Source: an uncultured Bacteroidota bacterium
GTDB lineage: Bacteria; Bacteroidota; Bacteroidia; Flavobacteriales; Flavobacteriaceae
Direction of reading: 5' to 3'
DNA: 6,167 nucleotides
NCBI GenBank assembly: GCA_903879875.1
Contig: CAIRNC010000452.1
Location: forward strand, 1-6,167
The number at the start of each line of letters is the position of its first letter. Within the stretch, counting starts at the first letter, position 1. The translations under genes and the position numbers were made by a program. Shown here one piece after another: positions 1 to 5,239 of this stretch. Under the pieces are notes generated by a model, which did not search any database, was not told the origin of the DNA, and saw only the letters and a program-made list of their open reading frames with translations.

Positions 1-1
1 A

Positions 2-1060
2 ATTAAATTTGGAAATAGAATTATAGGTCAGGGAGAACCACTTTATTTTATTGCAGATATAGGAGCTAATCATGATGGTGATATTAACAAAGCTTATAAA
101 TTAATTGAATTAGCAAAAGAAGCAGGAGCTGATGCTGCGAAATTTCAAAATTTTCAAGCATCAAAAATTGTTAGTAAAGTTGGTTTTGAAAATTTAGGAA
201 TGCAATTGTCACATCAAGCTAATTGGAAAAAAAGTGTATTTGAAGTATATGAAGATGCAAGTATTTCTTTAGATTGGACACCTCTTTTAAAACAAAAATG
301 TGATGAAATTGGCATAGATTTTTTCACAAGTCCTTATGATTTTCAATCAGTTGATGCAATAGATCCTTTTGTTGATTTATATAAAATCGGCTCAGGGGAT
401 ATTACATGGTTAGAAATTATAGAATATATAGCTAGAAAAAATAAACCTGTTTTAATTGCTACTGGAGCTTCAGAAATGACTGATGTTGTTAGAGCGATGA
501 ATACAGTTGAAGCCATAACGGAAGATGTTGTGTTGATGCAATGTAATACTAATTATACTGTGGACAAAGACAAATATAAATATGTTAATCTTAATGTATT
601 AAAGTATTTTTCACAGAGATTTCCAAACACAATTTTAGGGTTATCCGACCATACAATTGGTCATGCAACGGTTTTAGGTGCAGTTGCACTTGGTGCAGTA
701 GTAATTGAAAAACATTTTACCGATAGTAATGACAATGAAGGGCCTGATCATAAGTTTGCGATGAATCCAAAATCATGGAGAGAAATGGTGGATAATGCAA
801 ATGAATTATACTACGCACTCGGAGATGGAATAAAACGAATAGAAGAGAATGAAGAAAAATCATTGATTGTTCAACGAAGATCATTAAGAGCAATTAATGA
901 TTTACAAGTAGGACATATAATAACTTTAGAAGATTTGGAAGCTTTAAGACCAATTCCCGCCGATGGCTTTGCTCCATATAGAATTAATGAATTATTAGGA
1001 AAAGTTATAAGCAAACAACTTTCAAAAGGAGAACATATTACAAATAATCATATTTCATAA
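2..1060 (+). CDS. neuB: NeuB/PseI-family nonulosonic acid synthase, 5' end cut by the window edge
   Basis: The reading frame is open from base 2 to the TAA at 1058-1060 (352 codons). The ATG at 200 is internal, because the 66 codons before it encode the conserved NeuB N-terminus: FIADIGANHDGD at about residues 17-28, then an AGADAAKFQ motif. Only a few residues should be missing, as the family normally starts just before this point. The family condenses a free N-acetylated hexose with phosphoenolpyruvate into a nine-carbon 2-keto acid in the cytoplasm. Further motifs are YKIGSGD, QCNTNY, LSDHT and IEKHF. The two His codons at 650-652 and 713-715 are 21 residues apart, like the metal-binding pair of meningococcal NeuB. 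The last 60 or so residues form a SAF (antifreeze-like) domain with QRRSLRA and LRPIPADGFAP. Context favours a pseudaminic-type substrate, but the N-terminal motif reads A-D-I-G, not the usual A-E-I-G/S, and the protein does not look like a typical PseI. Family call is firm; exact substrate is not. Confidence 0.93.
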   Translation: MKFGNRIIGQGEPLYFIADIGANHDGDINKAYKLIELAKEAGADAAKFQNFQASKIVSKVGFENLGMQLSHQANWKKSVFEVYEDASISLDWTPLLKQKCDEIGIDFFTSPYDFQSVDAIDPFVDLYKIGSGDITWLEIIEYIARKNKPVLIATGASEMTDVVRAMNTVEAITEDVVLMQCNTNYTVDKDKYKYVNLNVLKYFSQRFPNTILGLSDHTIGHATVLGAVALGAVVIEKHFTDSNDNEGPDHKFAMNPKSWREMVDNANELYYALGDGIKRIEENEEKSLIVQRRSLRAINDLQVGHIITLEDLEALRPIPADGFAPYRINELLGKVISKQLSKGEHITNNHIS

Positions 1061-1062
1061 TA

Positions 1063-1587
1063 ATGTTAAAGGGTAAATATACTGGCTTAAGAGCTGTTGA
1101 GAAAGAAGATTTAGTTTATTTAAGAGATTGGAGAAACATATCTCATTTTAGAAAAAATTTCAGAGAACATAAGGAATTAAATCTTTTTAATCAAGAAAAT
1201 TGGTTTAATAGGACATTTAGTAGTCCAAATGATTTTATGTTTGTAATAGTTGATTTAGAAAGCAATTTGCCAATTGGAGCCTGTGGTTTATTATATACCA
1301 ATTGGATAATTAGATCAGCCGATTTTTCATTTTATATTGGACATAATGAATTATACATTGATGATAAATATGCTTTAGATGCAGCTACAATTCTTATAAA
1401 ATATGGATTTGAGGACCTAAATCTCAATAAAATATGGATGGAATTGTATGAATATGATTATAAAAAATTAGATTTTTTTAAAAACCATTTCAATTTTAAA
1501 GTTGACGGAATGTTAAGACAAAATGCATTCAGTGAAGGAAGATATTGGGATTCATATATAATTTCACTTTTGAAAGCCGAGGTTTAA
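1063..1587 (+). CDS. PseH-like GNAT-family N-acetyltransferase
   Basis: This 174-residue protein has the usual length of a single-domain GNAT acetyltransferase of the RimJ/PseH type. Visible family marks are the start GLRAVEKEDL, then LRDWRN (residues 20-25), Q44-x-x-W47, the central strand PIGACGL (70-76), helix YGFEDLNLNKIW (114-125), and a C-terminal GMLRQNAFSEGRYWDSYIISLL segment ending in the typical strand. The inferred role is acetyl-CoA-dependent acylation of the 4-amino group made by the next gene's product. The operon context supports this: a synthase ends 2 bases upstream and the aminotransferase begins 1 base downstream. The acetyl-CoA-binding loop, normally R/Q-x-x-G-x-G/A, is degenerate here (IDDKYALDA, 99-107). 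The acyl group could differ from acetyl. The ATG at 1063 is the only sensible start; it has no Shine-Dalgarno sequence in front of it. Confidence 0.82.
   Translation: MLKGKYTGLRAVEKEDLVYLRDWRNISHFRKNFREHKELNLFNQENWFNRTFSSPNDFMFVIVDLESNLPIGACGLLYTNWIIRSADFSFYIGHNELYIDDKYALDAATILIKYGFEDLNLNKIWMELYEYDYKKLDFFKNHFNFKVDGMLRQNAFSEGRYWDSYIISLLKAEV
1579..1582 (+). promoter_or_regulatory. Possible weak Shine-Dalgarno (GAGG) for the aminotransferase gene
   Basis: GAGG lies 6 bases before the ATG at 1589, inside the last codons of the acetyltransferase gene. It is the only start in the window with a purine-rich SD-like element at normal spacing. It favours the ATG at 1589 over the in-frame ATG at 1598. 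It may be a chance match, since the neighbouring genes lack such sites. Confidence 0.3.
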
Positions 1588-1588
1588 A

Positions 1589-2791
1589 ATGAAAAAGATG
1601 GATATAATACCATATGCACGTCAACATATTACCCAAGAGGATATTAACGTAGTTATTGAAACATTAAAATCTGATTTTTTAACTCAAGGCCCTAAAATTG
1701 TTGAATTTGAAGAAGCATTTGCAAATTATATCGGTGCAAAATTCGCGGTTGCTGTAACCAATGGTACTGCTGCATTGCATTTGTGTACTTTGGCACTCGA
1801 TGTATCAAAAGGTAAAAAAGTAATTACAACTCCTATCACTTTTGTAGCATCAGCTAATTGCATTCGTTATTGTGATGGAGAAGTAGTTTTCGCTGATATT
1901 GATCCTGAAACATATATAATCGATTATCACTCAGTTGAAAAATTATTAGAAGCTTCACCAATAGGAACATATCAAGGAATTATTCCGGTAGATTTAGCAG
2001 GTAGAGCCGTCGATTTGGAAAAATTCAGAACCCTCGCTGATAAATATAATTTATGGATTATTGAAGATGCATGTCATGCTCCAGGTGGTTTTTTTGTAGA
2101 TAGTAAAGGTAATAATCAAAATTGTGGTAATGGAAATTTTGCTGATTTAGCAATTTTTTCTTTTCATCCAGTAAAACATATTACTTCAGGAGAAGGTGGA
2201 ATGATTACTACAAATGATGAAAAGTTATATAATAAATTAAAAACTTTAAGAAATCACGGAATTACCCGTGATAATGTACTTTTTCAAAATGATATTAATT
2301 TTGCTTCCGATAGTGAAAATCAAATAGATTTTCCAACTTGGTATATGGAAATGCAAATGTTAGGATTTAATTATCGGTTAACTGATTTTCAAGCTGCTTT
2401 AGGATTAAGTCAATTGCAAAGAGCCCAATCAGGAATCTTGCGAAGAAGAGAAATAGCCTTAATTTACGATAATGCATTTAGAGGAAAAAGTTTTCTAATA
2501 AGGCAATCGGGTTATGTTGAAGGACATGCTTACCACTTATATATACTAGAAGTTCAAGATAGAATTGGTTTGTATAACTATTTAAGAAAAAATAATGTTT
2601 TCACTCAAATTCACTATATACCCTGTCATTTGATGCCATATTATAAGGATTTAGGTTGGAAAGAAGGAGATTTGCCAAAAGCAGAAAGCTATTATAAAAA
2701 TTGTATAAGTTTACCTATATACGCAACTTTATCAATTCAAGAACAACAATTTATTATTGATTTAATTAATTCCTATTATGTCTCTAATTAA
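1589..2791 (+). CDS. pseC: PseC-type UDP-4-amino-4,6-dideoxy-N-acetyl-beta-L-altrosamine transaminase (DegT/DnrJ/EryC1 family)
   Basis: This is a PLP-dependent sugar aminotransferase of 400 residues, slightly longer than typical PseC proteins (about 385). It would transfer an amino group, usually from glutamate, to C-4 of the UDP-4-keto-6-deoxy-L-AltNAc made by PseB. Family marks in order: IPYARQ near the N-terminus (7-12), the PseC-like SDFLTQGPK (28-36), TNGTAALHL (57-65, phosphate binding), PITFVASANC, IIEDACHA with the PLP-ring aspartate D160, and FSFHPVKHITSGEGG with the Schiff-base lysine K196. LGFNYRLTDFQAALGLSQL follows. The combination of FLTQGP, PITFVASANC and HPVKHIT is typical of PseC rather than of the perosamine or ArnB branches. 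All key residues are present. The start at 1589 is one base after the previous stop; an ATG three codons in (1598) is an alternative. The 3' end overlaps the aldo/keto reductase gene by 14 bases, suggesting translational coupling. Confidence 0.9.
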   Translation: MKKMDIIPYARQHITQEDINVVIETLKSDFLTQGPKIVEFEEAFANYIGAKFAVAVTNGTAALHLCTLALDVSKGKKVITTPITFVASANCIRYCDGEVVFADIDPETYIIDYHSVEKLLEASPIGTYQGIIPVDLAGRAVDLEKFRTLADKYNLWIIEDACHAPGGFFVDSKGNNQNCGNGNFADLAIFSFHPVKHITSGEGGMITTNDEKLYNKLKTLRNHGITRDNVLFQNDINFASDSENQIDFPTWYMEMQMLGFNYRLTDFQAALGLSQLQRAQSGILRRREIALIYDNAFRGKSFLIRQSGYVEGHAYHLYILEVQDRIGLYNYLRKNNVFTQIHYIPCHLMPYYKDLGWKEGDLPKAESYYKNCISLPIYATLSIQEQQFIIDLINSYYVSN

Positions 2792-3620
2792 TAAAATTGG
2801 TCTTGGTACTGTTCAGTTTGGAATTCCGTATGGTGTTTCAAATAAAAACGGACAAACCTCCGTCCAAGAAGTTAAAAGTATATTAGAATTTGCAAAAAAA
2901 AGTGAAATTTCATGTATAGATACGGCTTCAGGTTATGGTACGGCCGAAAGCACATTAGGCAACAACAATTTAGAATCATTTGATGTAATTTCAAAGTTCA
3001 TGCCTAGCAATAGTGAAGAATCAATAAAAATTCAAATAGAAACTAGTTTAAAAAAACTTAAGTTAGATACATTGTATGGTTATTTAAGTCATAGACCACT
3101 GGGATTGCTTGATACTCCAAAAGATTGGTATGATTTAGTTGAATTAAAAGAGGAAGGTAAAGTAAAAAAAATTGGTTTTTCACTAAACGAACCAATTGAA
3201 TTAGAAAGGCTTTTAGATAAAGAATTTATTCCTGATTTGGTTCAAGTGCCCTTTAATTATTTTGACAATAGATTTAAAGATCATTTAATCATGTTAAAAG
3301 CTAATGGATGTGAAGTTCATACACGTTCTGCATTTTTACAGGGACTTTTTTTTACAGATGTTTTAAATTTACCTGTTTTTTATGATAGCGTAAAAGAAGA
3401 AATTTTAGAACTTCAGACCCAATATAAAGAAAGATTATCAGCAGCTTTATTGCGATTTGTTTTATTTTCTGATTTTATTGATAAAGTAATCATTGGAGTT
3501 GAAAATTTAGAGCAGTTACAAACTAATTTAAATAGTATTTCATTAGATGTAACGCTGCCAAGTAAAAATTTTGAATTTAGTAAAGAAATAGTAATGCCAT
3601 CATTTTGGCCAAAAAAATAA
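2778..3620 (+). CDS. Aldo/keto reductase of a nonulosonic acid operon
   Basis: This 280-residue protein is an aldo/keto reductase, an NAD(P)H-dependent (beta/alpha)8-barrel enzyme. The N-terminus IGLGTVQFGIPYGVSN is typical of the polysaccharide-cluster branch. The catalytic tetrad can be read directly: D48 in IDTASGYG, Y53 in the same motif, K73 in ISKFMP and H105 in LSHRP. Downstream are KIGFSLNEP, VQVPFNYFDNR, HTRSAFLQGLFF and the cofactor-side segment DKVIIGVENLEQLQTNL near the C-terminus. The tetrad is complete, so an active enzyme is expected, acting on a sugar or nucleotide-sugar carbonyl/hydroxyl. The substrate is unknown: the standard pseudaminic acid route has no AKR step. It overlaps pseC by 14 bases and lies 7 bases before an SDR gene, so it is probably co-translated with the pathway enzymes and may work in tandem with the SDR. 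No SD sequence precedes the ATG at 2778. Confidence 0.88.
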   Translation: MSLINKIGLGTVQFGIPYGVSNKNGQTSVQEVKSILEFAKKSEISCIDTASGYGTAESTLGNNNLESFDVISKFMPSNSEESIKIQIETSLKKLKLDTLYGYLSHRPLGLLDTPKDWYDLVELKEEGKVKKIGFSLNEPIELERLLDKEFIPDLVQVPFNYFDNRFKDHLIMLKANGCEVHTRSAFLQGLFFTDVLNLPVFYDSVKEEILELQTQYKERLSAALLRFVLFSDFIDKVIIGVENLEQLQTNLNSISLDVTLPSKNFEFSKEIVMPSFWPKK

Positions 3621-3627
3621 AATAATA

Positions 3628-4413
3628 ATGGTTTATACATTTGATTTAAATAATAAAATAGTTATTTTAACAGGAGGATATGGTCATCTTGGAAAAGCAA
3701 TTACTGAAAGTTTATTATTCCACGGTGCAACTGTATTTGTTTTAGGAAGAGATAATGAAAAATTTATTGATTCATTTAAAAATTCAGATGTAAATAAAGA
3801 AAAGTTGTTTTTCGAAAAATGTGATGTTTCAAAAACGGATGACATTAGAGATGCTTTTAAAAACATTGAATGCAAAACGGGAATAATTGATGTTTTAATC
3901 AATAATGCAGCCTATTTAAAAGGAAATTTACCTGAAAGTATGACTGATGAAGATTGGCAAATTGGAATTGATGGGACTTTAAATAGTGTGTTTAGATGTA
4001 TCAGAGAAATTATTCCATATTTTAAAAAAAATAGCAAAGGAAAAATTATTAATGTATCTTCAATGTATGGAGTAGTTGCACCACAATTCGAAGTGTACGA
4101 TGAATTTCCTCAATTTTTGAATCCGCCACATTATGGAGCTGCAAAAGCTGGAGTAATTCAATTAACCAAGTATTATGCAAGTTATTTAGGTAAATTTGGA
4201 ATAAATGTGAATGCAGTTGTACCAGGTCCTTTTCCTTCTTTACCTGTTCAAAAACAAAAAGGTTTTATAGACGCATTAAAAGCTAAAACTTGTATAGGTA
4301 GAATTGGAACACCTGAAGATTTAGCTGGATCATTTGTATTTTTATCATCAGACGCTTCAAATTATATTACCGGACAAAATATCACAGTAGATGGAGGATG
4401 GACTATTAAATAG
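3628..4413 (+). CDS. Short-chain dehydrogenase/reductase, PtmA-like
   Basis: This 261-residue protein is a classical SDR with one Rossmann domain. The nucleotide-binding loop is TGGYGHLG (15-22), followed by GR at 40-41 (a hint of NADP use), CDV at 65-67 (adenine site) and NNAA at 92-95. The putative catalytic residues are N119, S145, Y169 and K173 (YGAAK). The C-terminus has VNAVVPGPFPS, GRIGTPEDLAGSFVFLSSDAS and ITGQNITVDGGW, all standard for the family. About 11 extra residues lie between the catalytic Ser and Tyr (spacing 24 rather than the usual 13), in the segment from PQFEVYDEF to NPP. As I recall, PtmA-like oxidoreductases of flagellin-glycosylation loci share this SMYGVVAP plus insert arrangement. 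The role is inferred: oxidation or reduction of a sugar intermediate with the adjacent AKR. It starts 7 bases after the AKR stop; its 3' end overlaps the cytidylyltransferase gene by 23 bases. Confidence 0.88.
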   Translation: MVYTFDLNNKIVILTGGYGHLGKAITESLLFHGATVFVLGRDNEKFIDSFKNSDVNKEKLFFEKCDVSKTDDIRDAFKNIECKTGIIDVLINNAAYLKGNLPESMTDEDWQIGIDGTLNSVFRCIREIIPYFKKNSKGKIINVSSMYGVVAPQFEVYDEFPQFLNPPHYGAAKAGVIQLTKYYASYLGKFGINVNAVVPGPFPSLPVQKQKGFIDALKAKTCIGRIGTPEDLAGSFVFLSSDASNYITGQNITVDGGWTIK

Positions 4414-5239
4414 AAAAGTTGTTTTTATTATTCAAGCTAGAATGAAATCAACTCGATTACCGGGTAAGATAATTATGCCATTGCCATTAGGATCTGGAAA
4501 ACCATTATTAACTTGGATAATTGATGAGTTAAAAAAATCTAAATATTTTAATAAAATTGTTTTAGCTACTTCTGTTAATCCAGAAAATGATTTGTTAATT
4601 CCATTTTGTGAAAATCATGAAATTAGTTATTTTAGAGGTGATGAAAACAATGTATTGAGTCGATTTACAACAATTGTTAGAATGAATCAAGATTATGATT
4701 GTGTTGTCCGATTAACAGCTGATAATCCAATAATAGATGTGTCAATTTTAGACAAAACAATTGAAGAACATTTTAAGAATAATAATGATTATACTCGTAC
4801 AGATGGATTGCCAGTTGGGCTGAATTTTGAAATTGTTTCGACTTCCGCATTGTTAGAAACGGAAGAAAATGTTTTGACAGATGCAGACAAAGAGCATGTT
4901 ACATTGTATGTTCGAAATAATGAAAGGTTTAAAAAAAGCGTTTTTGATACAAATTGTAACCCAAAATTTAAAGAGCTTAGATTAACTGTTGATTACGCAT
5001 CTGATTACGCATTAGTTTCAACTATATTATCACAATCAGAAGTTGCTAATTCAAAGTTTGGAATACAATTAGTTGAAGACGTTTTTAATAAATATCCATG
5101 GATATTTGAAACAAATAGTTCAAATATTCAGAAGAAACAATTTATTGATTGCAATGAAGAAATTAAAGAAGCTTGTGCTTTTTTAAAGAGTTATGATTTT
5201 AATCATGCTGCAACAACATTAGAAATGCATGTCAAATAA
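4391..5239 (+). CDS. SpsF-type cytidylyltransferase (probable CMP-nonulosonic acid synthetase)
   Basis: This 282-residue GT-A-fold nucleotidyltransferase would activate the nine-carbon sugar acid with CTP, giving a CMP-sugar and pyrophosphate in the cytoplasm. The nucleotide-binding N-terminus is IIQARMKSTRLPGK (13-26), with R17, R22 and K26 conserved in CMP-sugar synthetases. Next come GKPLLTWII (36-44), FRGDENNVLSRF (81-92), VRLTADNPIID (106-116, with D111 and D116 as likely metal ligands), KEHVTLYVRNN and LRLTVDYASDYALV. These motifs are of the SpsF/CMP-NeuA-like branch rather than classical PseF (IPARGGSKRIP type). The start at 4391 overlaps the SDR gene by 23 bases. No later ATG, GTG or TTG precedes the essential IIQAR motif, so this start is forced unless a rare codon is used. 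A C-terminal tail of about 35 residues (from KKQFIDCNEE) follows the catalytic domain. Substrate identity rests on the flanking synthase and hydrolase genes. Confidence 0.85.
   Translation: MEDGLLNRKVVFIIQARMKSTRLPGKIIMPLPLGSGKPLLTWIIDELKKSKYFNKIVLATSVNPENDLLIPFCENHEISYFRGDENNVLSRFTTIVRMNQDYDCVVRLTADNPIIDVSILDKTIEEHFKNNNDYTRTDGLPVGLNFEIVSTSALLETEENVLTDADKEHVTLYVRNNERFKKSVFDTNCNPKFKELRLTVDYASDYALVSTILSQSEVANSKFGIQLVEDVFNKYPWIFETNSSNIQKKQFIDCNEEIKEACAFLKSYDFNHAATTLEMHVK

Noticed and set aside
200..202. ATG at 200 as the start of the synthase gene
   Set aside because: The same frame is open back to base 2 and encodes the conserved NeuB N-terminal motifs, so this Met is internal.
3605..3630. A-rich run between the AKR and SDR genes as a possible terminator or promoter
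   Set aside because: The A run codes for the last lysines of the AKR, there is no stem-forming inverted repeat before it, and the gap is only 7 bases.
3413..3640. Open frame of 75 codons on the minus strand
   Set aside because: It lies opposite the C-terminal part of the clearly real aldo/keto reductase, has no recognisable domain, and is a shadow of the plus-strand gene.
3684..3902. Open frame of 72 codons on the minus strand
   Set aside because: It is opposite the Rossmann half of the SDR gene and shows no family motif or start signal.
4990..5012. Tandem direct repeat: the 11-mer TGATTACGCAT twice with a 12-base period, coding D-Y-A-S-D-Y-A-L
   Set aside because: The protein aligns without a gap to the family motif LTVD-x-x-x-D-x-x-L-V, so the repeat comes from codon choice around two conserved Asp residues and is not a duplication.
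5225..5227. ATG at 5225 as an alternative start for pseG
   Set aside because: It is in the frame of the upstream cytidylyltransferase and ends after four codons; the ATG at 5229 is in the PseG frame.
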